A stretch of 20,873 nt of DNA from Alphaproteobacteria bacterium (GCA_030639165.1 DAOWDF010000297.1:1-20873); one strand, 5' to 3'; counted from the first letter of the stretch, positions 1 to 9,082 are shown. Notes: generated by a model not told the origin, from the letters alone. A program made the numbers and translations.

Positions 1-578
1 CCCGCAAGAAAAGCACGCTCCCCCTTAACACGACCATATGGAATAACGTCATTTTCTACGCCAGACATACCACCGATAATTGCGTGCGAGCCAATACGAA
101 CAAATTGATGTACAGCTGATAGGCCGCCAAGTACTGCAAAATCCCCAACGCTAACATGTCCTGCCAAAGTTGCATTATTTGCCAGAATAACATTATTACC
201 AACAACGCAATCATGCGCAATATGAGATGCCATCATAAATAAGCAATTATCACCTATAACTGTCTTCATTGCGCCATGCTCAGTACCAGGGTTAATGGTA
301 ACATGTTCACGAATAGTATTATTACTTCCGATAATCAGCTCTGACTTTTCACCAGAAAATTTCAAATCTTGCGGAGGTGTGCCAATAGATGCAAACGGAT
401 AGATTTTGCAACCACTTCCAATAGAAGTAATACCCTCAATATGCACATGCGGACTTAACACGACATCATCAGCCAATGTCACATTAGCACCTATAGTGCA
501 ATAAGCACCAATCTGCACATTCGCTGCGATCGTTGCTCCATCTTCTATTATAGCAGTTGGGTGTATATTATTAGTCAT
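1..578 (-). CDS. lpxA: LpxA, UDP-N-acetylglucosamine O-acyltransferase (3' end cut by window edge)
   Basis: First enzyme of lipid A synthesis: it moves a 3-hydroxyacyl chain from acyl carrier protein to UDP-GlcNAc in the cytoplasm. The reading frame runs off the left edge after 192 codons; E. coli LpxA has 262 residues, so about 70 C-terminal residues lie outside. It begins with the family-typical IHPTAII and continues as left-handed beta-helix hexapeptide repeats. The motif SHIAHDC carries the catalytic His (residue 122, aligned with E. coli His125). Gly170 aligns with E. coli Gly173, the residue that allows a long acyl chain, so a chain near 14 carbons is inferred. I chose the ATG at 578 because it gives the usual short N-terminus; an in-frame ATG at 608 would add ten residues. 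Neither has a clear ribosome binding site. It follows fabZ by 88 bases (58 from the upstream ATG), as in most Gram-negatives. Confidence 0.95.
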   Translation of the reverse strand, partial: MTNNIHPTAIIEDGATIAANVQIGAYCTIGANVTLADDVVLSPHVHIEGITSIGSGCKIYPFASIGTPPQDLKFSGEKSELIIGSNNTIREHVTINPGTEHGAMKTVIGDNCLFMMASHIAHDCVVGNNVILANNATLAGHVSVGDFAVLGGLSAVHQFVRIGSHAIIGGMSGVENDVIPYGRVKGERAFLA

Positions 579-666
579 AGGCAATCTTTTAGATATTACT
601 TTACTCATACTTAGATAGTAACTACTTCTATGGCAGCTAACAACTCACTCTTTATTACAAAAGGTT

Positions 667-1140
667 TCAAGAAGTAGAATCTTTATCTGTGATCATTGCA
701 CTAAAAATCGCATCAGCGCATTTTTTACCATCGACTGTTGCAACACCTTTAAATTTCCAAACAGGGCCTCTTGACTGAACTTTTTCTACGCTAATATGCA
801 CACTATCACCTGGTGTCACAGGTTTACGAAAACGTGCATTATCAATAGACATAAAGTAAACAACCTTGCCTTGTGCTTCCTCGCCTAAAAAATCAACAAC
901 AACCAAAGCAGCAGTCTGCGCCATAGCCTCAATGATTAAAACTCCCGGCATAACTGGAAATCCAGGGAAGTGACCAGCAAAGTGAGGCTCGTTTATAGTT
1001 ACATTTTTCAAACAAACTGCACTCTCACCCTTAACAAGTTCAAGTACACGGTCAATTAATAAAATAGGATAGCGATGCGGTATCATCTGCATAATTTGAT
1101 TAACATCAAAAATAGTTTTATTTTCATCACTCATCTTCAT
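667..1140 (-). CDS. fabZ: FabZ, (3R)-hydroxyacyl-ACP dehydratase
   Basis: Dehydrates 3-hydroxyacyl-ACP in fatty acid elongation and so competes with LpxA and LpxD for the same 3-hydroxyacyl-ACP pool. The 157 residues form one hot-dog fold domain. PHRYPILLID lies near residues 21-30, and the active-site segment HFPGFPVMPG is followed by EAMAQ; His57 and Glu71 are the expected catalytic pair. Length is normal for the family (about 145-160). A GAGG lies 3 bases before the ATG at 1140 and 9 bases before a second in-frame ATG at 1134, so the true protein may start two residues later. It sits 28 bases after lpxD, in the standard lpxD-fabZ-lpxA order. Confidence 0.97.
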   Translation of the reverse strand: MKMSDENKTIFDVNQIMQMIPHRYPILLIDRVLELVKGESAVCLKNVTINEPHFAGHFPGFPVMPGVLIIEAMAQTAALVVVDFLGEEAQGKVVYFMSIDNARFRKPVTPGDSVHISVEKVQSRGPVWKFKGVATVDGKKCADAIFSAMITDKDSTS

Positions 1141-1168
1141 TTACCTCATAATTTATTCTGTGATTATA

Positions 1169-2194
1169 TTAATCGCGTTTTTTCTTTTTAATCAAGCGGT
1201 TTAACGCAGCAACCTGCTTGAAAAACTGACGTTTAGGCATTGCAGGCGATCCTAAATATTCCTGACCTCCATCAAGGTCACCAATAACTCCAGCTTGTGC
1301 CCCAATTCTAGCGCCCATTCCAATATTCAAATGGCCTGCTATTCCCACTTGGCCACCAATAGCTACATAGTCTTCTATTTTAGTTGATCCAGAAATACCA
1401 ACCTGCGCGACAATAACACAGCCGCGCCCAATTTCAACATTATGGCCAATTTGCACAAGGTTATCAATCCACGTTCCCTGCCCTATAACTGTATCAGGCC
1501 CAGCACCACGATCTATCGTAGTGTTTGCCCCAATCTCAACATGAGAGCCAATAATTACACGACCAAGCTGAGGGACTTTTACATGCCCAGCAAGATCCAT
1601 AGCAAAACCAAAACCATCTTGCCCAATTTTTGCCCCAGCATAAATCCTTACATGCTCATCAATTATTGAATGAGAAATTGTAACATTACTATCTATATGG
1701 CAGTTATTGCCAATCTTAACACCACTACCAATTACCGTATTAGCTTCAATCCAGACATTTTCACCAATTACAACATTTTCGCCAATCTCTACATTGTTGC
1801 CAATATACGAACCCTTACCGATTATGGATGACTTACCTATATTAGACTTATCCGAAATATCTCCTTTAGGAAATACATCAGGGTAGAATAACTGAGCTGC
1901 TAATGCATAAGCCTTATATGGACTATCACTAATAAGACAAATGACATTATCTGGTGCAAACTTAGCCAGCGCAGGGGATACAAAACATGCACCCGCTTCC
2001 GTCTCCAAGAAATCATTCTTATATTTAATATTATCAAGAAAACTTAATTGATTTGGCTTAGCAGATTTAAGAGCGCAAACATCATCCAGTATAAGATCAT
2101 GCCCAGTATCGCAAGAAATATCACAAGCAACTAGATCTACTATTTCTGCAACAGAATAGCTTTTTGATTTATTGAAAAAAATTGGGTCAGCCAT
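1169..2194 (-). CDS. lpxD: LpxD, UDP-3-O-(3-hydroxyacyl)glucosamine N-acyltransferase
   Basis: Third step of lipid A synthesis: adds the N-linked 3-hydroxyacyl chain to UDP-3-O-acyl-glucosamine, in the cytoplasm as a trimer. Of 341 residues, about 1-110 match the N-terminal uridine-binding domain (SFLDNIKY near 51-58 is typical). About 115-305 are hexapeptide repeats such as IGENVVIGENVWIE. The C-terminal tail is a lysine-rich helix ending in KKKKRD. QIGHNVEIG places the probable catalytic His at residue 251 (family equivalent E. coli His239). Length matches the family (about 340). The ATG at 2194 lies six bases after the skp stop with no clear Shine-Dalgarno, which suggests translational coupling to skp. 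Confidence 0.97.
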   Translation of the reverse strand: MADPIFFNKSKSYSVAEIVDLVACDISCDTGHDLILDDVCALKSAKPNQLSFLDNIKYKNDFLETEAGACFVSPALAKFAPDNVICLISDSPYKAYALAAQLFYPDVFPKGDISDKSNIGKSSIIGKGSYIGNNVEIGENVVIGENVWIEANTVIGSGVKIGNNCHIDSNVTISHSIIDEHVRIYAGAKIGQDGFGFAMDLAGHVKVPQLGRVIIGSHVEIGANTTIDRGAGPDTVIGQGTWIDNLVQIGHNVEIGRGCVIVAQVGISGSTKIEDYVAIGGQVGIAGHLNIGMGARIGAQAGVIGDLDGGQEYLGSPAMPKRQFFKQVAALNRLIKKKKRD

Positions 2195-2200
2195 ATTAAA

Positions 2201-2725
2201 CTATTTTATATTCAATGTAAGTTTGGAAAGCTTCTTATTCATGCGCTTCATAACTTTTTTTGTAATATCCAACGACATGTTGCCCACTATAATATTCTGT
2301 CGTGTGATTATAAGGTCTATGCCATCCTCATCCGCGATTTCCTGTGACACTTCATAGATAGTCTTGGTTAAAGTATCCATCGCCTCAGTATAACTTTCAT
2401 CAAGCTTGGTCTTTTTTGCATGGATCAAGTTACGAGCCTTAATGCGCTGCTCTTCAAATTCCTGAGCCTTCTTCAAAAGCTCCTCTTTAGTAAGTTCAGA
2501 TCTCTGCTTTTCAATAGCTTGTTGATCTGTACGTAACTTATCCTCAGCTCTTTTCACCTCGCCAAGAAATGCCCTACGGTACTTTTCAACCTGCTTTTTA
2601 ATCGAAATAGCCGCCTTTGATTCACCTAGGATACTCTCAATATTCACCACTGCAATACTCACTTGCGCCTGCGCACCAGTCGAGAAAATACACAATGATA
2701 AACATGCTAAAAGAAAAAATCTCAT
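2201..2725 (-). CDS. skp: Skp/OmpH-family periplasmic chaperone
   Basis: Periplasmic chaperone that holds unfolded outer-membrane proteins on their way to the BAM complex. It has 174 residues from the ATG at 2725: a signal peptide (hydrophobic LLACLSLCIFS, probable cleavage after AQA near residue 20), a short beta segment (VSIAVVNIESIL) and a long charged coiled-coil hairpin rich in Lys, Glu and Gln (about 45-125). It closes with the segment that completes the trimer body (DGIDLIITRQNIIVGNMSLDIT, broken here only by length). An in-frame TTG at 2743 would extend the N-terminus by six residues, but the ATG is preferred: a GAAGG lies 11 bases upstream and the signal peptide then starts with MRFF. 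Its place directly after bamA is standard. Sequence conservation in this family is low, so the call rests on architecture plus context. Confidence 0.93.
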   Translation of the reverse strand: MRFFLLACLSLCIFSTGAQAQVSIAVVNIESILGESKAAISIKKQVEKYRRAFLGEVKRAEDKLRTDQQAIEKQRSELTKEELLKKAQEFEEQRIKARNLIHAKKTKLDESYTEAMDTLTKTIYEVSQEIADEDGIDLIITRQNIIVGNMSLDITKKVMKRMNKKLSKLTLNIK

Positions 2726-2786
2726 ACTTATACCAACCTTCAAAATAATATTCTAATGCCCTGTATTTATAAAACTTGCGCTAATA

Positions 2787-5069
2787 TTAGAAGCGTGTAC
2801 CAAAATCAAACCTAAAATGCTCTTCTTCATCAAAGTCTTCTTTTATATAAGGTATTGCAAAATCAAGACGAATTGGCCCGAATGGTGATTTCCATGATAA
2901 GCCAACTCCCGCTGAGGCACGTATAGAGTTCTCCTCTAATAGGCCAGCACCAACTTCGTCAATATCCCACAAAGAACCAGCATCAGTAAATGCATGTCCC
3001 TTAATGCCCAGCTCTTTAGGCAAACCAAGTGGGAAAGACATTTCGGCTGTGGCACGATAGAAGAAGTTACCACCAAGCGAATCTTTTGTAACAGCATCTC
3101 TTGGGCCAACACCAGAGCGCTCAAAGCCACGCAATGAATGACCACCAAGGAAATAACGCTCATTAATCTCAACATCGGCATCAGCATAAGACTGTATAGC
3201 TCCTGTTTCTGCCAATACATTCAAAATCCAACGCTCTGCAAGAGGGTAATAATGAGAAGCACCAGTTTTTGCAGATAGGTACTTAGCATTACCACCTAAG
3301 CCAGCAAGTTCAGTATCAAGCCAATATGTAGTCCCGCTAGTAGTTAATTGAGAGCTATCTCTTGTATCATAGAACAAGCGCTGTGATACAGCAGAAGTAG
3401 TTCTTGTACCTGCCTGATCAATAACAAAGCGTGAAGCATCACTACTCACATCTGTAATTTCATTACGCTCAATTTTGTAACGAAGCGTCTGGCGCCAATT
3501 ATCAGAAAGCGGATAGCCCATACGCAAGCCACCACCACTACGTTTCTGGTCAAACGAACTTTCATCCTGCAAATCACGGGTAATGTGGAATACATCCCCA
3601 CCAGCTAAGATATCACGCCCAAGGAAATATGGCTCTGTAAAGGCTAGGTTAAATTCACTTTTCTCACCTGCAATAGTCGTAGATAGTAAAAGATCTTGCC
3701 CCTTACCTAGTAAGTTACGCTCTCTAATTCTAAGGTCAGCTAAAGGCCCATCTGATGAAGAGAACCCTGCTCCTATAGATAATTCACCTGTAGATTTTTC
3801 CTGTAGGTTAATATCAACAACCGTCTTATCAGGCGCAGAACCTTGAGAAACCTGAACATCAACATTCTCAAAGAAATCAAGGTTTCTAATATTTTGCTCT
3901 GACTTAGCTAACTTAGAGCGATTAAATGGATCAGCCTCAACAATCTCCATCTCACGACGTATAACCTTATCTAACGTACGTATATTACCATTTACATTGA
4001 CACGCTCCACAAATACACGCGGCGTTTCTTTAATAGTGAAAACAACACTTAAAGTCTTACTTTCCCGATCTTTAATAATATCTGGGCGTACATCAACAAA
4101 AGCATATTGTAAATCACCTAATTGATCCGTCATTTTCTGAACTGAATTTTTCACATCTTCTGAATCGTACCATTTGTTATTTCTTATAACTATGGAGCTG
4201 TCCAAAACATTGGAATCAAAATTCCTGATACTTGAATTAATTTTAGAACCTGAAACCTTATAACGCGATCCCTCAGCCACTGTAAATGTTAGATAAAAGT
4301 CAGATTTATCATTGGATAACTCCGAAATAGCTGAAAGTATTTGGAAATCCGCATAGCCCTGAGACAAATAGAAATCCTTCAACAGCTCCTGATCATATGA
4401 AAGACGATCTGGGTCATAGCGATCACTATTACTTATAAATCTATACCAAGCACTTTCCTTTGAACTAATAACATTACGCAATTTACCGTCATCATAGTTC
4501 CTATTACCAACAAATCTTATAGATTTAATTTTTGTAATATCGCCCTCATGGATTTCAAAAACCAGATTAACACGGTTTTGATCCAAGCGAATTATCTTAG
4601 GCTGAATAGAGCCAGAAAAGCGCCCCTGCCTTCTATAAATTTGATAAAGTCGCGCAACATCAGAGCGAACCTTAGCTCTCGTAAATACCTGCCTTTTACG
4701 CAGACTAATCTCAGATAGTAATTCAGCATCCTTAATTGCAGCATTACCTTCAAATTCAATTAGATTAATCACTGGATTTTCTACAACAGAAACAGACACT
4801 ACGCCATTTGCACTACTAACTTTAACATCCGCAAATAAGCCAGTCGCGAATAAGCTCTTTAATGCATTATCCGTTGCATTATCATCAATTTTATCACCAA
4901 CTTTTAAATCCATATATGATGCAATAGTAGATTGCTCTATACGCTCCGACCCTGATATCTCAATTTTTCTAACTAACGAGGCGGCAAAAGCATCAATAGA
5001 AAACGCTACCATCATAAGAAATAGCATTGAGTATAAGGAGTAAGATTTAGCGGATGTTAAGAATTTCAT
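2787..5069 (-). CDS. bamA: BamA, outer-membrane protein assembly factor
   Basis: Core of the BAM complex, which folds and inserts beta-barrel proteins in the outer membrane. It has 760 residues: a signal peptide (hydrophobic stretch about 12-24, probable cleavage after AFA near residue 29), then five POTRA domains to about residue 420, for example the VRKIEISGSERIEQ start and the VERVNVNGNIRT start of POTRA5. A 16-strand barrel follows, opening with LSIGAGFSSSDG. The loop 6 signature appears as SLRGFERSG, containing the conserved RGF. The protein ends in a phenylalanine (RFDFGTRF), the usual beta-signal. Length is normal. A weak AGG lies six bases before the ATG. It starts 31 bases after the second protease gene, matching the common rseP-bamA-skp order. 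Confidence 0.98.
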   Translation of the reverse strand: MKFLTSAKSYSLYSMLFLMMVAFSIDAFAASLVRKIEISGSERIEQSTIASYMDLKVGDKIDDNATDNALKSLFATGLFADVKVSSANGVVSVSVVENPVINLIEFEGNAAIKDAELLSEISLRKRQVFTRAKVRSDVARLYQIYRRQGRFSGSIQPKIIRLDQNRVNLVFEIHEGDITKIKSIRFVGNRNYDDGKLRNVISSKESAWYRFISNSDRYDPDRLSYDQELLKDFYLSQGYADFQILSAISELSNDKSDFYLTFTVAEGSRYKVSGSKINSSIRNFDSNVLDSSIVIRNNKWYDSEDVKNSVQKMTDQLGDLQYAFVDVRPDIIKDRESKTLSVVFTIKETPRVFVERVNVNGNIRTLDKVIRREMEIVEADPFNRSKLAKSEQNIRNLDFFENVDVQVSQGSAPDKTVVDINLQEKSTGELSIGAGFSSSDGPLADLRIRERNLLGKGQDLLLSTTIAGEKSEFNLAFTEPYFLGRDILAGGDVFHITRDLQDESSFDQKRSGGGLRMGYPLSDNWRQTLRYKIERNEITDVSSDASRFVIDQAGTRTTSAVSQRLFYDTRDSSQLTTSGTTYWLDTELAGLGGNAKYLSAKTGASHYYPLAERWILNVLAETGAIQSYADADVEINERYFLGGHSLRGFERSGVGPRDAVTKDSLGGNFFYRATAEMSFPLGLPKELGIKGHAFTDAGSLWDIDEVGAGLLEENSIRASAGVGLSWKSPFGPIRLDFAIPYIKEDFDEEEHFRFDFGTRF

Positions 5070-5100
5070 ATCTAGCCTGTTTATTTATAATTACTTTGAC

Positions 5101-6501
5101 CTACTCACTATTAAGCATAGTAATAAGATCACTTACGTTTGCATATATCATGATTCCTACAAGAAACACCACACCTATTATCATTGCAATATTTTGTAAC
5201 ATCGCAGAAACAGCCCGACCTGTAATAACCTCATATACATAAAAGGTTAAATACCCACCATCTAACGCAGGAATTGGCAGTAGGTTAATAAACGCAATCG
5301 TTAAAGAAAACCCCGCGATAAACATCATGTAATCGTAGAATCCAGCCTGAGCAGCATTCGCACTATGTTTACTTATACTACTAACTCCGCCGATAACTGG
5401 CTCATCGGTCTTGCCCTTATATGCAACACTCATAAGTTTATAGCTATTAACTATTATCTTATTCATAGAATGTAACGCCCTATACACTCCCTCAACTGGG
5501 GATAAACGCACCTTAAATTCTACATCAGGGTCAATCAGGAAAGCAATATCATAATGCTCATCATCTATATCACTTAAATGCGTGTTTAAGTCAGCTGGGA
5601 ACGTCATAAGGAATGGATCAACTCTCTCATTCCTATCATCTTCATAAGGAAGCCCAATAAGGATATTCTTCCCAAGTGTCCGCATAATAAATGAGCGCGC
5701 TTTATCCGGATTATCCAAAGTATCAACGCCACCAACAGAGCTGATATCCTTTAAGCTAACTGCGCGCAAATGCAGCATACCAGTCTGGCCATGATGCTGC
5801 TCTACTCCCTTTTTATTGGTATATTTCACACGCCTAGCTGTAAAATCTATATTAACGATTTCGTCGCCCCTTAATATCTTATAGCTATGCGGTAAAGGTG
5901 GATTCTCATATATCGTAAAATCATAAATATCTTCAAGGCGACGTACCTTCTTACCATCCATTTCAAGAATAATATCACCAAGCTTAATCCCTGCCACATT
6001 TGCAGCAGAGTCAGTGGATAACGCATTAATAATTAAAGGCCTTGAGCGCTCTCCATATGTAATAAATGCAACATAAAAGATAAGGAAGGTAAGAACGATA
6101 TTTATAGCAGGGCCAGCAGCAACAATAAATATTCTCTGCCATACATTTTTACTACAAAAAGCAACTTTAAGCTCCTCACTATTAAGCGTCTTCTTACAAT
6201 CATTTTCATGATCCCATACAACTGGGTTATTAGGATCGACATCACCAAATAATTTTACAAATCCACCAATTGGAAGCCAGCATATTGACCATCTGGTTTT
6301 AAACTTGCCTCCACCAAAGCCAAAGGCCTCACGTCCAAAACCAAAAGCAAATGTTTCAACATGCACCCCGCATATACGCGCGGCTATGTAATGGCCAAAC
6401 TCATGAATAGTAATAACGATGCCAAGAGTAAGGAGAAATATAAATCCATACAGAAATATATTTTCCACCAATGTTTCTAATAATACAGGAGAAAAATCCA
6501 T
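5101..6501 (-). CDS. rseP: Second RseP-like site-2 intramembrane zinc protease (diverged paralogue)
   Basis: M50-family membrane metalloprotease of 466 residues. Zinc motif HEFGH (His33, Glu34, His37) lies in the first membrane helix and the third ligand Asp414 in LLPIPALDGG, so the catalytic set is complete. GFGRE (55-59), LPIGGFVKLFGD (76-87) and AAGPAIN (128-134) are RseP hallmarks. One PDZ domain lies at about 155-222, with GIKLGDIILEMDGKKV well preserved. Residues about 225-345 resemble nothing in the neighbouring paralogue and are rich in acidic residues. Before the last helices the usual G-P-I/V motif reads GGVSSIS. Its ATG overlaps the stop of the upstream protease by one base (TAATG) and has no evident Shine-Dalgarno, so translation is probably coupled. 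The family cleaves anti-sigma factors or signal-peptide remnants; this copy's substrate is unknown. A diverged duplicate with its own substrate is my inference. Confidence 0.9.
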   Translation of the reverse strand: MDFSPVLLETLVENIFLYGFIFLLTLGIVITIHEFGHYIAARICGVHVETFAFGFGREAFGFGGGKFKTRWSICWLPIGGFVKLFGDVDPNNPVVWDHENDCKKTLNSEELKVAFCSKNVWQRIFIVAAGPAINIVLTFLIFYVAFITYGERSRPLIINALSTDSAANVAGIKLGDIILEMDGKKVRRLEDIYDFTIYENPPLPHSYKILRGDEIVNIDFTARRVKYTNKKGVEQHHGQTGMLHLRAVSLKDISSVGGVDTLDNPDKARSFIMRTLGKNILIGLPYEDDRNERVDPFLMTFPADLNTHLSDIDDEHYDIAFLIDPDVEFKVRLSPVEGVYRALHSMNKIIVNSYKLMSVAYKGKTDEPVIGGVSSISKHSANAAQAGFYDYMMFIAGFSLTIAFINLLPIPALDGGYLTFYVYEVITGRAVSAMLQNIAMIIGVVFLVGIMIYANVSDLITMLNSE

Positions 6502-7883
6502 TACATTATCAACTGATAAATATCATTAAGATTTGCGAAAGCCATTATCCCAATTAGGAAAAAAAAGCCTGCTCTAAATGAATATTCTTGAACCTTCTCT
6601 GGCACGGGGCGGCCTATAATTGTCTCAAAGAAGTAAAATAATAAGTGCCCACCATCAAGCATAGGAATAGGCAGTAAATTAATAAACCCAAGATTAATAG
6701 AAAGCAACGCCATTAGCATTATAAGTGGCACTATCCCTTGCTGCGCCATATCTCCTGCAATTGCTCCAATGCGAATTATACCACCTAGCTCGGTTGCACT
6801 ACGAACACCAGTAATCATCTGTCCCAAAGCTTCCAATGAGCTACGCGTCATCACGTAGCTCTCATGTATAGCGCTCTGAACTGCTGTCATCACTGTATGT
6901 GGTGTATACGCCTTTGCTGGATTATTGGATAAGAACAATGCCTCCTCTGCAAAAGTATTTGCTGATCCAAGGTCTACATTCAATCTTGATACAGGATTTA
7001 CAGTTAGAAGTTGAATGGAATCACCAAGTTCAAGACTAATGGTAAATGTAGTATCCATACGACGCTTCAACTCAGTAATAATAGTAGCTGTATCACTAAA
7101 GGCTATACCATCTATTCTACTAATTTTACTAACTAGAATACCCTGCTCTGCGCTAATAATACCAAGAACACCAATCGAGCTTTTAAAACCAAAACGATCC
7201 TCATTCTCGACAAACTTTGGCTTTGCATAGATATCAATTAACCGTTCATCACGACGAAGAACAAAATGCCTCTCTCCATCAAGAGCAACCATCATCTCAC
7301 GGCGAATATCACCAAAGGATTTTATACTTTTACCATCAATTGAAACGATATAATCATGGGTAACAAACCCATATTCCTCTGCGCTACTACCGCCAATAAT
7401 AGCTGCTACAGTTGGCGGAGAAACAGGCTGACCATAGCTAACATAAATGCCAGCAAGAAGAATAATCGCAAAAATATAATTAATCGCTGGGCCAGCAAAT
7501 ACAACGGCAGCGCGCTGCCATATAGGCTTAGTAAAGAAAGCAACCTTACGCTCTTCCTCTGTCATTTCACGGCTTTCGCCATCATCACCCTCAACAGCGT
7601 CAGAATGACCCGCGCTTGCTGGATCTGTATCACCAAATAACTGTACATAACCACCAAGAGGCACTAGGGAAAACTTCCATCTAGTATTGGATTTATCGGT
7701 AAAACCCCAAATCTCTTTACCAAAACCAATAGAGAATGTCTGAACACGAACTCCGCACATGCGCGCGACTATATAATGTCCCCATTCATGCACAAACACC
7801 AATATGCTTAGGACAATGACGAATGCACCGCCATATACCCATATATTTTGCCCAATCATTTGAATTATATCAGAAATATTCAT
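6501..7883 (-). CDS. rseP: RseP-like site-2 intramembrane zinc protease (upstream copy)
   Basis: Inner-membrane M50 protease; RseP in E. coli cuts the anti-sigma factor RseA and cleared signal peptides. It has 460 residues from the ATG at 7883 (an AAAGGG lies 10 bases upstream). A GTG six bases earlier is also possible, lying only 4 bases from that site. HEWGH gives zinc ligands His32 and His36 with Glu33; LDGG at 409-412 gives Asp410. GFGKE, VPLGGYVQLFGD and FAGPAIN (129-135) are present. A PDZ domain spans about 158-220, but the usual G-D before its second strand reads HDYIVSIDG. An acidic insert (EGDDGESREMTEEE) precedes the second membrane helix. It sits 23 bases after dxr, the normal position of the single rseP in this group, so it probably keeps the housekeeping role. 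Confidence 0.95.
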   Translation of the reverse strand: MNISDIIQMIGQNIWVYGGAFVIVLSILVFVHEWGHYIVARMCGVRVQTFSIGFGKEIWGFTDKSNTRWKFSLVPLGGYVQLFGDTDPASAGHSDAVEGDDGESREMTEEERKVAFFTKPIWQRAAVVFAGPAINYIFAIILLAGIYVSYGQPVSPPTVAAIIGGSSAEEYGFVTHDYIVSIDGKSIKSFGDIRREMMVALDGERHFVLRRDERLIDIYAKPKFVENEDRFGFKSSIGVLGIISAEQGILVSKISRIDGIAFSDTATIITELKRRMDTTFTISLELGDSIQLLTVNPVSRLNVDLGSANTFAEEALFLSNNPAKAYTPHTVMTAVQSAIHESYVMTRSSLEALGQMITGVRSATELGGIIRIGAIAGDMAQQGIVPLIMLMALLSINLGFINLLPIPMLDGGHLLFYFFETIIGRPVPEKVQEYSFRAGFFFLIGIMAFANLNDIYQLIM

Positions 7884-7906
7884 CTGCACATTACCCTTTA
7901 TTCTTC

Positions 7907-9082
7907 TTATAAAAATCTATCATTTATACGATTCTGTATAGCCAGACGCGTATTGTTATCTAATTCTTCAACATCTTCAATAGTTATCAAAGAAGAGCTT
8001 GAAATAGTTGGATAAAACTCATCAATCGCATAAGCAATCAATTTCATAATATCACCAAATTTTATTTTACCGCCTAAGAATGCCGCCACAGCGATTTCAT
8101 TTGCCGCATTTAAAACAACACAAGCACCCTGCCCCAACTCAAGACATTTATAAGCATAGCGTAATGCAGGAAACTTATCAAAATCTGGTGACTTAAAATC
8201 AAGCTGGCTTAGCTTACTAAAATCAAGCTTATCAACACCACTTTCAATGCGATCAGGCCAGCCAAGAGCCGAAGCTATAGGCACTCGCATATCGCTAGGG
8301 CCCATCTGTGAAAGTACAGAGCCATCACAATAAGCGACCATAGAGTGAATAATTGATTGCGGATGAATAAGCACTTCAATCTTATCAGCTGGCATATCAA
8401 ATAGATAATGCGCCTCTATAATCTCAAGAGCCTTATTCATCATGCTTGCGCTATCAACGGAGATCTTCTTTCCCATCACCCAGTTAGGATGCTTACAAGC
8501 TTGCTCTGGCGTAGCGCTTTCAATATCATCTGTATTCCAATTCAAAAATGGTCCACCCGAAGCCGTTAGGATAATTTTATCGATTGCCGCGCGGTTAGAT
8601 TCCTCAAATACTTGGAATATCGCGTTATGCTCACTATCCACTGGCAAAATTTTTGCACCAGTTTCACGCGCTAAAGCCATTATCTGCGCACCTGCTGCGA
8701 CTAATGGCTCTTTATTGGCTATAGCTACATTTGTGCCCTGCTCTAATGCTCTGATTATAGGAACTAAGCCTGCAAAAGCCATTATTGCCGCCATAATCAA
8801 ATCATTATCCTGCGCTGCTGCATCTTCAATGGCCCTAGCGCCAGAGGCAACACTAATATCATTATTTTTGAGTAATTCCTGAAGATCCCCCTCCAAACTC
8901 TTATCCGCAATAATAGCCGACTTAGCGCCCAACTTTATCGCCGAAGCCGCTAGCAGCTCCACATTTTTATTCGCTGTAACTGCTTGCACATCAAAAAGCT
9001 CAGGAGAAGCCAAAACCACATCCATTGTGCTCTGCCCAACCGAGCCAGTAACGCCGAGTATGGTGATTTTCTTTTTATTCAC
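7907..9082 (-). CDS. dxr: Dxr, 1-deoxy-D-xylulose 5-phosphate reductoisomerase
   Basis: Converts DXP to 2-C-methylerythritol 4-phosphate with NADPH, the committed step of the non-mevalonate isoprenoid route, which feeds UppS in the same operon. It has 391 residues from a GTG at 9082. This start gives MNKKKITILGVTGSVGQ, exactly the usual N-terminus; a GTG at 9103 would add seven residues deep inside cdsA. The NADPH loop GVTGSVG is at 10-16. Metal ligands are Asp149 and Glu151 in VDSEHNA and Glu220 in MMNKALEIIEAH. HPNWVMG, IHPQSIIHS and MGPSDMRVPIA complete the active site and flexible loop. It overlaps the end of cdsA by 8 bases. Confidence 0.97.
   Translation of the reverse strand: MNKKKITILGVTGSVGQSTMDVVLASPELFDVQAVTANKNVELLAASAIKLGAKSAIIADKSLEGDLQELLKNNDISVASGARAIEDAAAQDNDLIMAAIMAFAGLVPIIRALEQGTNVAIANKEPLVAAGAQIMALARETGAKILPVDSEHNAIFQVFEESNRAAIDKIILTASGGPFLNWNTDDIESATPEQACKHPNWVMGKKISVDSASMMNKALEIIEAHYLFDMPADKIEVLIHPQSIIHSMVAYCDGSVLSQMGPSDMRVPIASALGWPDRIESGVDKLDFSKLSQLDFKSPDFDKFPALRYAYKCLELGQGACVVLNAANEIAVAAFLGGKIKFGDIMKLIAYAIDEFYPTISSSSLITIEDVEELDNNTRLAIQNRINDRFL

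Noticed and set aside
5101..7883. The two protease genes as one gene split by a frameshift or an assembly artefact
   Set aside because: Each encodes a full set of zinc motifs, PDZ domain and membrane helices, and the sequences differ throughout, so they are two complete genes.
8442..8882. A 146-codon open frame on the plus strand opposite dxr
   Set aside because: It lies wholly inside dxr, has no ribosome binding site, and its Ala/Ile/Ser-rich product is what the reverse complement of a conserved gene gives.
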